Positions 23,301 through 35,130 of a stretch of DNA of 52,121 bases are shown here, one piece after another (positions within the stretch are counted from its first letter, which is position 1; every line of letters begins with the position of its first letter). The stretch lies in assembly GCF_000344685.1 (NCBI RefSeq), contig NW_006920416.1, positions 498,246-550,366 on the forward strand. The letters are read 5' to 3'. This DNA is from Gloeophyllum trabeum ATCC 11539. Its lineage: Eukaryota; Basidiomycota; Agaricomycetes; Gloeophyllales; Gloeophyllaceae. The notes beneath the pieces are model-generated. The model was not told the DNA's origin. It was given only the letters and a program-made list of their open reading frames with translations, and searched no databases. Position numbers and translations under genes: made by a program.

Positions 23301-26300
23301 GGTATTCGGGACACCCTGGAGTGGTGGCGCGAACGCCAAGCTCGTCGTGGTATTACGGGTGCTGACTGTCACTGCGCGATGGAGCAAAGGTAATTTGGAA
23401 GTTAAGCAGTGCATGCGTAGGTCTTGGGGCTTCCCCGGGATGTTACTGACCACTGGGACACAGTGGGCCCCTGTAGATTCCGAAGGTAAGTAGAGGCTTG
23501 GAGTGCATTCTAGACCTACTCAGAATTTGCGTGGCATGGTCTCCTCGCAGCCCATGATGCAATGAGAACTCAACCTGCGCATGCGCTCATGATACCGTTT
23601 GCCAGCCTAAAACCTTATTTAGCGCCCGCTGGACTGTTGGCGCTTCTGATCAAGATCAATCTTTGCTTTGCGCGCTTGCACCTGGAACAAGCGTCTGCCT
23701 TGTAATCACAATAGAAGACGGTGCATGAGATAGAATTTGAAGGTAATCGGCTATCCGAGGTGTCTGCACGAGCTGTGACTGGGACTGACGGTGCTGTATC
23801 GAATACTTAGTAGACTTCGTGGATTCAGGCGGAAGGCAATGAGCTTCCGGGATTTCTGCCCATGCATCCGAGCATGTAAGTCGTTAGCGCCGATATGTTG
23901 ATGGCGTCCGCTGTCCCACTCAGGCTTGGATCTCCTCTGATCTGGCGGTTCGTCCTCTAGCGCCGCTGGTTCATCAGACGAGCCGCCGGTCCGACGAGTT
24001 CAACGATGGGATCAGGTGGCGGTGTGCCCGAGCATTTCCTGCGCATTCTCTCCCGCGAATGGAACGTACGACACCATATGTCATGGGTTTCGTATTTCAC
24101 GGAACCCTCGTATGATCATTCCCCAAGCTGTTGTGGACGCGTTTTGATACACGTTTTCTGTCAAGGTACATCCTCTGCGACTGCGATGCATACTGTGCTT
24201 GCTGAAATTAAGAATTGCCATCTTGACTGACACAGCTGACTGTTCTGGTGTTCACGGCGACCGTCGTCTGTGATGCGCCTGCTGATTGTGCTCAGGGTTG
24301 CCTCGAGGCCTGGGTGTGGCACTACATCACCAACTGTCGAGCTCAGATTGTTGGATGGCGAAGAGGGCCTCACAGTCCCGAAGACCATCTATCTTACTTG
24401 CTTCTGACAACCGAAGGTACCGCCCGAGCCCGACACAGACAACGCTGCCCGTACAATGACGGTACATACATATGCGCGAGCAGCGCTTCCTTGATACCCG
24501 GACACTCGTGGATGCATACTGCCCGAAACAAGCAAGAACCATCGCCATACACTTCTATGGGCTTCCGCCCGGTGCGTGATATTCCGGACTTACTGCGAGA
24601 GGCGATGTGTACTAACCGGCACATAGTTCCATCGATATTGCTATTTGAAAGGTCTTGGGATTGCTGGCCTCGATAACTGATCTCGGCCAGCATTAGCAGC
24701 GACCACAGGCCTGTGGTCCTTTGGATTACAGTCTCAAGATATACATAGCGCAATTGTCTCGTGAAGCCACATCGGAGGAATTGTGGGGCATCTTCTGCAT
24801 CTCTTGCGGCTGCTTAGCACTGCGTATCGCATCCAGTTGACAGAAACATATCAATGACGTCGGGTGAACGTCCCATTTGAGGCTTGTCTCAGCTTGTCTC
24901 TCGAGCAGGAGATTTCACTGACGTAGTGAGAGGTGAGAACGATGCTTGTCTCAGAAAGAAACGGTATATGCCGTTGTCGACAAAAATGCGATGCGCCACT
25001 GCTCCAGCGCTCGCAGTGGCTTCGACTGACCTCCACTGGAGCGACGTCTTGATCATGCGTCAGATACTTCGTCTGATTCTACGCATTGTGGACTTCAAGC
25101 TCAATGATGCATGGACTACGTTAGAACATCTGAACACTGTCTATTCTCGGGAAATCAGCCATGGGACAGGTCCGGTCTATTTCGATTAGTCCTTTGCTTC
25201 AATCTGGTCTATGTTTGCCTCTTTCCCATTCTTGCCTTGTTCGCCTCGGATCCACGTTCTTCGCGCTACTCGCTAGTCCCGTCGACCTCTGCGATGGAGG
25301 TCCGTCCCCTATACCCGTACCTCCGACGTCAGCTGACATGCACTGATGCTATCGATGGGCCTGAAAACAGAGCGTTCAGTATCAAAACCTGCGGCTTTAG
25401 ACTTATCTGGCGGACAGGGCTTCTCGTTTCTTGCGAGAGCGCTTCTGCATCCACGACTGTCTTTCTCTAGTTCCCATCTATCACAGCTGCCTCGGAACAT
25501 AGCATCTGAGGTACTCGAAGGTTGAACAATACTCGACACCACAGACGCCCTTCTCCTAACTGCTGATCTACACCGACCTCCTATCTGATAGCCCATAGTC
25601 GCAAGTCAACCCACCCGCCGTGGAGTCCCAGCAATTTTGCGTCCGTGCGGACCGGCACCGAGATTAGATCAGGACAAATCCAGAAACGTCAAGCCAGGCA
25701 CCTTCATGATCATGCTCCGCCACGGCTCCTCGAGAGCTAAATGGCATGGAGCTAAGGCGGTCCCGATGTTCTAGACGTCTTCGGGCCACATTGGTCGAGC
25801 TCCAAGACGTCTCCCGCTGCTGTTCCCCCCGCCGGAACCACAACGAGAACTATCTCTGCCGATATCGCTTACGTAATAACGTGAGATCTGGAGGAAGAGC
25901 TTGCTCAGCAGCTTCGGTATCGATGCGACCTCTACGAACGGTCAGACTTCCGTGCCGATTTACCGCGGGGTATCTGGTCCAAGTCTCTCGGCCTGTGGGA
26001 GGATATATTGAAAGGGCGCACGTTCCTTTCACTTCGTCTTAGGCTGGGATGGTCCTCAGTGGACGGTTCCTCCGGGATGACAGGATCGATGTTTGCCACG
26101 AAGGTGCTGTACCTGCATAATGTTCTCGGGCGATCGTTCCTTATGAGATTCCCTCGAGTCCCTGTCGTGCGGCAGGACTGTACCTGTTCCTCTATTCTTT
26201 CTTGGACTATTCAGCGAGCAGCTCTACCGTAAGACTTCATCTGCGATGCCCGGATGATCTTCACCCGCACGCGAGTTGGGCGACTCATGTGTATCATGCG

Positions 26301-29300
26301 GCTACACGAACCACTACTGTCACCTCATGCAATAGGTCCACTTCCTTCGTATCCTGCCGCGTCTTAGCTTCAGTGTACACCCACAATAGGCCGCTCCAGA
26401 CTTGCCGAACTTTGTTCTTCGTACGGCGATGTGCGAGCGGAGCCAGCCGCACGGTCTCTGTAAACCAGAAATGGCACAGCGTCGATGTTTTGTTGCACGA
26501 GACAAGACCCGCGACGAAGGAACCCTCGGTGAGGTACCAGTTCGCAGCACCTATCTCGAGGATACGTGTTCACATTCTTTGTACTCGAGAAGTGTTGCAT
26601 GAAGAGACGGAAAGGACACGAGGTTCAGCAACGATACGGGACTAACCGAAATATCGTTCATACCCTGTCCTGTGTCGTCTGCCGCAACCGCACGGAAAAC
26701 GCGGGGAAGTCTGCGTCTCAGGAATTATGGATAGGCAGCATCAATCGCCGGAATGATCGTTACCCTTGTTTTCCTACCAGACTACCCGGTTGCATGCGGT
26801 TCTCCCACCGTGCCTTTCGACCTTACCTTTGTACTCTCATCTCCTGCATTGTCGTGTAAGAGCACTCCGCGGGCATCGAGGGCTACCATCTTTGCGCTTA
26901 GTTTTCTTGCTAGGGGTTCAAAGCGTGTCTACGATGTTCCACTCTTGGTTGTTCCGTCAAACATGCTTTCCTGCACGGGCTCTGTGAGTGCGAAGTCCTT
27001 CATAGAATGAGGCTATCAACTATCGTTCCGAGACACTACGCTACGTATGCTGAAATTCCCCGGTTTTCCTGTTCCCGCTGCTTACCTACAGACGAAGCCG
27101 ATGCCAATTCCGAGGACTACCTGCGTCTACTATACGGGCGCGGCTGCTATACAAGTAACCCTATCCTTGTCCACAATACGTCACTCCGATGTACGTACCG
27201 GCGCTCCTGTCCTCCTATCGAATTGAAGTGAGATGGTGTGGGCGCCCGCCCTCGTTCCGCCATATGCCCTTGTCCTTCTTTTTACCCCGATTGACGGCTT
27301 GGAAATGCGTCACTCTAACAACTCGGGGCTGGTTGTGCCATGTCTCGTTGAATTATAACTTATTCCAGCTTTCAACGGCCTACGCTCCCAGCCTGACGGA
27401 GTCTTGAGGATTGTCCAACCAACTGCCAGAAGAGACAACTCTGGGACTTCTGCATTATTCTCCATGGTTCCATCCATGGCTGGCTTCATGTTCAACAGCG
27501 TGGGCTCGTCTCACCATACGGAAGTACCTATTGTCCGAGAAACCGAATCCTCGCCCGTACTGCGTCAATCCGACGTACGTACGAGCGCTCCTATTGAAAT
27601 AAAGCAGACTGTACCGGCGGCGACATGCGGTCGGCGATAACGGCACACTCTCGAGCTTGTTTTGCTATTGATTAAACTGCTTGGATTGCGTCAGTAAGCT
27701 CGCAGCGTGGATCAGACCTCTCCTGGTTTCTCAGAATTCACGGTGGGCAATAACAGATGAGCGCCTGGCGACCCTGCGGACGTCATGTCCAGGGTTCGTC
27801 GCGACTTCGGACTTGGTGATACAGGGCTGGGTTAAGGTCTATACTTTGTCCATCACCTCAATCTGAGCTCACTGTGCTGACATCTGACCGTAGTTGCGCA
27901 TAATGGTCTGTTTTCTTTGGACAGGATATGTGTCCTGCCGTGCCTCGCTCAGTACACCAAGGATCGGCGTGTAAGGCAGCGCGAGGCTATCCTTGAGGCC
28001 GACAAGAAGCTCTCTTAGGCGCTGTGAACACTCTCAGGGACTTGAGAAACGTCATCAGAACTGAGGATACCCGCGTAAGTGAGCAGAAAGGAGATCATAA
28101 CCTTATCCTTCTTATGCTGGTACCTCGGACCGGAGAGCACGCCAGTGGGCATTCTCGGTGAAGGTCAGTGTATGTATCCTATCCTTCGAGCGGCGCGGAT
28201 CATGCTTGTGTCGTGACTGGGGTATATCGTCGACATTTTCCCGGCATGGGTCACTCGAAAGCGCCTGTGCGGCGCAAGAAACGGTTAGTATTTCCAGTGA
28301 CATCGCCTCCACCGATCATTCTTGTCGTCTGATCTCACACATACGCCGTTCAATGTGAATGTCAGGTCCAAATGATCACCCTGAGCGCCCACCGCGATGC
28401 CCTATGCCCAGGAATCACTGCATCCAAGGGCAAATGGAGATAAAGCTGGGCTTCTGGTTGTTGACATGTGAGTCACCCACTCCTGCTTGATAGACGCTCG
28501 TCCTCCGCATTTGGTTGGAGAGCAGTGCGTCCTGATTCTTAGGCGCCTGTTCTAATCGTTATATCTAGGGGAAGAACATAGGAAGTTCAAAGAGCAATAC
28601 ATATGTCACTGCAGGTCCATCACCGCCGGATGAGTTTGGGTGTTACACTGGCAGATGCGCCCACAACGCCACCTTTCACGGGTCCTAAGTAGTATGAGAA
28701 GATGATGGCGAACTCGCAGGCTTTCCGACGAAGCCGATGCTTTTCCTCACCGTCAGAATGGGTACGCTGGCTGGTTCTGGTGATTGTGCATTCTTACGCG
28801 CCCACATGGGGCCCCATATCAGCATTCGGAAGTCCTACTGGAGATTCGTCATTCAACATGTTAGGAGGCGATGCCGGCCCGGAATGCGAACTTTCGCTAC
28901 AGCTGTGGGTATACTCCTCCGGAGACGTTTACGAATAGCGCCCAAGGTATTGCCAGCACACTGGTGCGTACTTCTAGAAACTTGCTGAGACCCGTTTACT
29001 TGCTTAGGGACTCTGGCGCTGTCCCGATTTGCTTCCAGGAGGACAGGCTCTCGAGATATCCGACGAAGCCGATATCATGTCGGTGGCAATCTTATGGCGA
29101 CCCAGGACGTGGCAGCTTGTTTGGCTACCTTGTAACTGGTTCGCGCTCACACCTGATTCAGGCTCGTCATGCAATCAGCCATCTTGGGTCCGTTATTGGT
29201 GTATGTCATGATAGCTGGAGTGTCCACCCAAAACGGTCAGTGTTTATTTACTCTCAGCTGCACAGGCTTGTTTGGCTTTACTGCGATGGCACTCTACCTC

Positions 29301-29541
29301 GGTTTGGTCAGCGCCTCACAAAGAACATGCAAGGTCTCTGCATCAATGTTTCCGAACCAGCGGTAACAGATAAATATGAGATGGCTCGACTCGGTACGGG
29401 GCCCGCCCGACAGCACACTGCATGTAGACTTCGCTCGTCAACCTCAGCAATCCAAGGCAAGTGGCGGAAAGGACTGTCTACACGTCAACTCTCGATCTAA
29501 CCCTAGGATCAGTGTTAGAGTTCTTACCGAAACTCGCCCTC
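20380..29541. other. 9-kb stretch without a resolvable gene
   Basis: Many open frames on both strands, the longest at 20939-22120 (plus, 393 codons), give no domain, no repeated family motif and no phase-consistent splice chain. Parts read like decayed coding sequence, for example 27940-28075 plus. A degenerate direct repeat occurs around 27180-27230 and 27555-27605. A motif resembling an OTU protease signature is at about 24500-24570 on the minus strand. Because genes here are very intron-rich, absence of a gene is not proven. Confidence 0.4.
23377..23480 (+). pseudogene. Possible degenerate 5S rRNA-like sequence
   Basis: GAAGTTAAGCAGTGC followed about 35 bases later by TTACTGACCACTGGGA and then AGTGGGCCCC recalls the middle and 3' half of fungal 5S rRNA. 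The spacing is about nine bases too long and the 5' half is not recognisable, so this is a weak call. It could be a 5S relic, a 5S-derived SINE or chance. Confidence 0.2.
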
Positions 29542-29739
29542 TCATTCTTCTTCTTGGTTCGCCTTCAGCCGCCTGATGATCTCCTTTGCCTCCTGGACGT
29601 CGTCGTCGTCCCAAGGCTTTAGGCTGTACGATAGCATGAATTGGTGCCAGCCACCCCAGGCTTTGAGGAACTCGTAGTCCGAGACTGGCTCCTTTTTCCC
29701 CTTCGTCTTGGTCTGGGACTGGCTCGAGGACATTGTCAA
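29542..29739 (-). CDS. Small conserved hypothetical protein
   Basis: A single-exon frame of 65 residues starts M-T-M-S-S-S-Q-S-Q-T. It has a charged Lys/Thr-rich head and a compact body with W-G-G-W-H-Q-F-M-L-S-Y and L-K-P-W-D-D-D-D-V-Q-E, then a helical Glu-rich end. Similar short W-G-G-W..L-K-P-W proteins occur in other basidiomycetes as far as I recall, but no function is known. A TATATATA element lies about 140 bases upstream (29882-29889). Either of two nearby Met codons could be the start. Confidence 0.6.
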   Translation of the reverse strand: MTMSSSQSQTKTKGKKEPVSDYEFLKAWGGWHQFMLSYSLKPWDDDDVQEAKEIIRRLKANQEEE

Positions 29740-30609
29740 TTGGTCTGAGATACGAATGTGGATGCTGTGGTCTGTTACGGGAGGGTTTCACTATCGTCGA
29801 TCGAGCTGCCTTGCCGCAGATGCTTACCGACTCCAGGTCGAGTGTTTGGTTATGGCGAGACTGGGAAAACACAGTCGCCCGTATATATATGCGTGCCTAG
29901 TCTAACATACGGGATCGTGATTGAAATGAAATGACTCGTTCAACACGGGCTACTTATATGCCTTATTGTGCCTTATTGTAACGCAGACGATCCATTGCGA
30001 GTCGGGGGAAGACTTGGTTGCGCCTATCTCAGATCACCGCTTTATTCCACGTGTACTAGTATAGCAGCCATTGTGATTGGCTGCTGGCTCTTCGATCCTT
30101 CTCCGAGTCGGTACTTCCATTATTGACTGGACTCGGAAACGCCACTAGTCTACACTTTCTCAAGCGCTCTGGAGATAACAATTGACTAGGCTTGGCTCAG
30201 AGTCATCTGAACTCACTCGCAGCAAAAATTGCACTAGCTGGGTCGCACAACGGTAAGTCGGTCGCATGAACGTTGTATCAAACGATCATAGCTGGACAAA
30301 ACCGACGAACAGCGGGCCCGTAACCGACGACTATGTCGGCGGCGTAGGGCCGGTATCTGCTCAGAAGGGGCCACCGCTCCACGAAAAAAAAAGAAAGAAA
30401 AAGAAAAAACCCGACGAAATACAAATACAGATCCCATTCATGGTGACAGCAGAAGTAGTGACGACTGCCTTACTCTCCCTTCTCCATGGCCTCCTCCGGT
30501 CTGCAATCTTTCCTCTCTCCCTGATGCGCTGAGTCTTCAGCATGTGGATGCCGGGATCTGACGTAGTTACAGAACCACTGCCTCGTCGCCTCGGTATGCT
30601 ATAATATCG
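29740..30609. other. Intergenic, no gene recognised
   Basis: Between two minus-strand genes. It contains an A/G-rich run at 30384-30410 and no convincing coding sequence. Confidence 0.5.
29882..29889 (-). promoter_or_regulatory. TATA box candidate
   Basis: TATATATA about 143 bases upstream of the small gene at 29739. The distance allows a longer leader. Confidence 0.35.
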
Positions 30610-31518
30610 TTACCCAGCCGATGTCAATGCAAGGCAAAGGGGGGAAGAACAATTGATACATGCTCTTGCCATCAAGGTCATCTGCTCCCGACCGAACGCA
30701 AGGGAGGCATCTAGTTCCTCTTTTCTTCCTGAAAGCACCCTGTTATTGAAATACGTCGCAAACTCGTTAAGTGCTTCCGTAGGGACAAGTGTCAGGCCAT
30801 CGGAATCTGTTAAGACATGGGCAGGTGATTCTATTCCATGGTATAATTGCCCATTCGTTGATTAACTCACGTTCTCCATTAAGGCTAGCAGGCAGGTATA
30901 TGTGCGGGACGTAATCTTCAAGGGCAAGGTCTGGGTAAAGCGTACCCTTCATCAGGCAGGACTGTATCTTGCTAGCGTTGGTGTATCTCGTGAATCAAGA
31001 AATAGTCAACTTCCCCGACACCCCGGGTTGATAGAGCAACATCCACGTACAACTCCTCATTCGCAAAGCAATTAAAGCAAACCCGCGTGAACGTTTCATA
31101 AAACCTGAACTGTGGCCCTCCCCCGCCACAATGCTACCAACGCAAAATCAGTTCTGTGTGTGGCATCACGGTATATATATTGAGGGGACGTACGGTACAA
31201 AGGACATCCACCACAAACTGTAGGTACTGCCTCTCCGAGATGAGCGGTGGGCACGGTGGTAGGTCATCCATGGCGGCAAGGGCTTTGTGTAATTGTTCCT
31301 CGGTGGTGCTGGGGCTCGTCACGAATGCGTTGAATAACTGCCAAGGGGAGTAATTGTACCCGTCAGAAATTAAAAGATTCGGGATAAGAAGACCATATTA
31401 CCACGCGGGTAGGACAAAGCTGAGGATCGTCCACGTCCTCTTGATCTAAGCGACGCCACTTGCTGGCTCTACCAGAGCCGGAGCTGGTTGAGGCGAGAGT
31501 TGGAATTCTTAGACTCAT
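30610..31518 (-). CDS. Cys-rich hypothetical protein
   Basis: Five exons: 31518-31405, 31337-31194, 31133-31051, 30986-30871, 30806-30610, giving 217 residues with consistent phases. The N-terminus is Ser-rich (M-S-L-R-I-P-T-L-A-S-T-S-S-G-S-G) then acidic. The middle has a Cys cluster, V-D-V-L-C-T-H-C-G-G-G-G and then R-V-C-F-N-C-F, like the zinc-binding strip found in many Agaricomycete F-box-related proteins. No F-box itself is visible. The C-terminus may continue through an unseen intron. The start codon lies 225 bases from the start of the divergent ATPase gene. Function unknown. Confidence 0.6.
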
Positions 31519-31743
31519 ATAACTGCAAGAAATATGTGGCACAAGACCGACTGACAGGACTTTTAGTGCAGTGGATGTTCGTGCCACACACGCCACACCT
31601 CCCACGGGTAAGTCACGTGACACATCTGTCTGTGGCGTCCGCCAAGATCCACAATGGCTGTGCCGCCGCGTCGCGTCCGAGGCCAGCGTGGCGCAGGATG
31701 TCCCGACATCGTTCTGCACGTCCTCCGAGCCCACTCGGTCGCT
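31519..31743. promoter_or_regulatory. Short divergent promoter
   Basis: Only 225 bases separate the start codons of the Cys-rich gene (minus) and the ATPase gene (plus), so a bidirectional promoter is likely. No TATA box is obvious on either strand. Confidence 0.5.
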
Positions 31744-34362
31744 ATGCTTTCCGTTGCACGCATATCTCCTTTGGTGCGACATATCCAGCGGGCTGAATTC
31801 ACCACGAAGAGCTTGAGGTCTGAGCTTACAGCGGCTCTGCGGAACGATAACTATCGAAGCCCCAGCTATGCGCGGTTCGCGAGTACCACTGGTCGCAGAG
31901 CACCGCGACGACCGCGCCTGAGGATTACACGGGACCCAGAGACGAGCGAAAAGCATGTCGAAGCCGACGCGGGTGTGTTCCAGCCGATCAACATTGGCCC
32001 GCAGCTCCCATCGTTCTCGAGCTCGGGCTTGCGGGACGCGGCGATTACGACTATGGTGGGGTTGATGATAGGTCAGTGCATGGTCTATGCTGTCGCGAAA
32101 GGGGGAGACGATGCGCGCGGAGGGCAAAAGCCAGCGAGGAACCATCAGGTTCTTACTCCCCCGTTGTCCTTGTCTCGCACTCTGGTGCTTCGTTGCTGTC
32201 TTATGCGGTGCGTCTCATTTACTCCTCTGCTTCTTAGTCTTTGTCGGCGGGGTGGCGTACGTATCCTGGTACAAGAAGAACGTGCTCGACAAGGTATGCT
32301 CGGGTCTCCAAATTCGTCTTACGTTAGCGAGCTAGCCCGCCTGACTGCGGACTCTAACACCAGATCGAGAAGGCGTTCTCTGCGGGGTACGACCCCGCGC
32401 TCGAGCTCGCGAACCACGGGAAACGCAGCGCTGAGCGCCCCATTCCGTACGACGAGTTCGAGGTCGACAATGACGTGCCCTGGACGGAGCATATGCGCCG
32501 GAAAGAGCAGGACCTCATCGACCGCGTGATCAAGGGTAGGGAGACTGGACATTATTTCGTCTTGCTCGGCCCTAAGGTTGGATTGACGCGGTTCTGTGTG
32601 GTGACAATGACTGACTGTGTGCGTGCGATATGGCAGGGTGTGGGTAAGACTACGATGATATTTGACGCTATCCAGACTATACAGGCGGATGGTGTCGCGT
32701 TCTGCGATGCCCATCCAGATCTGGAGGTGTTCCGCCTTCGCCTGGGCAAAGCGCTGAACTTCGAATTCTACGAGGACTCGCAGACTGGGTTATTCCAGCG
32801 GAGAGACCCGCGAGAAGGTTTATCCTGTTAATAGCGTTGCATCAGATGTTTCTTACATGATGTATGCTAGGCGGACCGGCATTGGACATTGAGAGAGGTG
32901 AGTATATGCGCCATGGCGGGGCCGAGGACGGTCTGACAGCCTTTCCCAGCGATGAATAAGGTCGAAAAGGTCGCGCTCCGATGCTCGGAGAAGAGAAGGA
33001 AGCCACTGGTGCTTGTCTTCAATAATATCCACTTTTTCCACAACGACGAGGAGGGCAGGAATATGCTTTTGCTTTTGCAACAACACGCCGAGTCGTGGGC
33101 TGCGAGTGGTGGGTGCCTATATGCGGCCCGTCTCCCTGACGTTATTTCTCGTAGCTGACTTTTTAAAGGCATCCTTACCGTTGTTTTCACTAGGTTGGTT
33201 ACCTGACTGATCTAGGTCGACATTTTACTAACTTGTACGTAGTGACGACTTCTGGCCTTACCAAGTGCTGAGTGAGCATGACTGAATATTTCATGATATA
33301 GCACTAACAGTTTGGTAGGAAAATCGGGCAGTCGTATGCAGGTTAGCAGTATAGGGCGCAGACTCCCCCAATTAACAGTCCGTTACTCATTATTCGCCAG
33401 GTGCTTTCTATCTACGACCTAGATCAACGCGAGGCCCTGCGTGCTTCAACCAAAATGCGCATGGACGCGAAGCAGCCGTCGCCAGGCGAGAAGGTCGTGC
33501 GCGAGGCACTGGGGATCATCGGCGGACGCCTCTCGTACCTGAACAAAGTCTCGCGGGCTCGGGACATGCTCGGCGCGGCTAATCACCTGAAAGACGTCGA
33601 GAAGGCTTGGCTGTTGAGTCAGATTGGGCTCATCCCTGATTGCGACGACGACGTCATGGATGAGGTGCGCCGCTGCAGGGTTGTCTTGCCTGATATCGGT
33701 GCAGGCATTGAACAATGGTGTAGCAAAAATGGAGCTCTTGTACATGGCTTCTGTTAAGAGAGTTCGTGAAGCTGAGACGTGAACAAGAGCGGGAACGAGC
33801 AGAAAAGCTCGCCGCCGGGGAACAAGTAGGAGATAATATCCCATTGCCTTCCATACCTTATGTAAGTAGGATTTCAGTCATTTTCACGCCTTTCTCTGAT
33901 TCGCTTTGTCCAGTGGAAATGCAGAGAGATTATGACTAGAGCAGATTTCATGGAAGGTGCGTGGGTTCTCCCTCTTCCGTCTGATGGTCCTGAATTACGT
34001 GACAGACTTGGACCGAGCAAATATCATCGCCATCGATGTAAGTCCATTTCACTGTCCTCGTTCTGCGGGTTGGTGAACAATCAGCAGGTCCACCACGACG
34101 TCCGCCCCGACTCTGAACTTATCCTGCACGCCGCATGCGACGTAGTCGAGCAAGAAGGGTTTGACGAGCTGCTTGACGATGTTCGTGACAGGATCGACGA
34201 AATCGAAGGACTGCATCGCACGAGGGAATTGACGGTGGGCTTCGTCGTGATTGTGCCTTGCGATATCTGACTCGAAGACCCCCTCAGTTCAAAGACCTTG
34301 ACAAAGGCGATAGAATCAAGCTGTCCGTGGACAAGAGCGGGACTTCTATCGTTGAGAGCTGA
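31744..34362 (+). CDS. Mitochondrial-type AAA ATPase, 15 exons
   Basis: Exons: 31744-32071, 32238-32293, 32364-32576, 32637-32817, 32871-32897, 32950-33108, 33169-33193, 33243-33271, 33319-33341, 33401-33664, 33724-33861, 33914-33956, 34006-34037, 34088-34234, 34288-34362. They give 579 residues, all phases matching. The first 60 residues are Arg/Ser-rich without acids, like a mitochondrial presequence. One membrane segment lies at about 100-120. The Walker A motif is G-P-K-G-V-G-K-T-T (197-205). The Walker B position reads L-V-L-V-F-N-N-I-H (288-296), with Asn where Asp/Glu is usual. A helical C-terminal region follows, including D-V-H-H-D-V-R-P-D-S and E-I-E-G-L-H-R-T-R-E-L-T. I recognise it as a fungal P-loop family of unknown exact role. 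An in-frame ATG at 31654 could extend it by 30 residues. Five exons are 23-32 bases. Confidence 0.85.
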
Positions 34363-35130
34363 CATATACACTATGCTCGTCTGTAGCAGTTATTGGACAA
34401 TGCAGCCGTCGTTCTCGCGAAGTATATGTTCTCTGTCGCTGTCTTCGCCATGTATCGCTGCTTGTTGGTCCCGCAGATGGTTCCTCAGCCACATTCCACA
34501 GAAATATTGCAGCCCAGAAGCTGGTGTTCCTCAGGCACAACTCTCACAGCCCCAGCTTCTGCGTCGGGTCCGAAACACTTCTTCCATCTGCAGGTGACCT
34601 CACAATATTTGGTATCACCATGTATCCGACGGTCCTGAGGTGCACTCAGAATCGTTGCACCGACGTCGTGATATCCGTTCAGGTGCGTCCCGTGGGATGT
34701 AACCTTGTAACACTGGCGATTGCCTTGGACAGTCGTTGCACGCGCATCTTTCTTACGCGGATTTCAACTCCGCTGTGCCAGCCCCTTCTTCACTCTGCGC
34801 CACAGACAAATTACGCCAACCCGCGACACCGGAGAGCCTTGAGTCAGTATGCCGCGATGCCGTCGCAGCAAAGCTTAACTAAGGCTGGTTTGTCATTCAT
34901 GAAGACTTGCGTTGGGAGAGGGGGAGCGATTTCACACAGTGGAATTGCCCTTGGGCTCAGCCGACCGTCCCCAGGTGAGCATGTTTAGCCTTCCATTGGG
35001 ACAATCGGACGACGACTGTCCGTAGGAACAGTGAACCGCGACCATATTGTGCCTTTTTGAGACGATATATATATATAACCCGTTACTGTGACCGCCAACC
35101 GCAGACCGGAGCACTCTCGCTCTCACTCAA
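34363..35130. other. Intergenic with TATA element before the GH3 relic
   Basis: No gene recognised. A strong TATA run at 35066-35077 stands about 50-60 bases before the signal-peptide remnant of the second GH3 copy, so its promoter survives in part. Confidence 0.5.
35066..35077 (+). promoter_or_regulatory. TATA box of the decayed GH3 copy
   Basis: An uninterrupted alternating T/A run (TATATATATATA) sits about 75 bases before the signal-peptide remnant, matching the expected promoter position. Confidence 0.45.

Noticed and set aside
31363..32145. 260-codon minus-strand frame
   Set aside because: Most of it is antisense to exons of the ATPase gene. Only its last part coincides with exon 1 of the Cys-rich gene, which is annotated through splicing instead.
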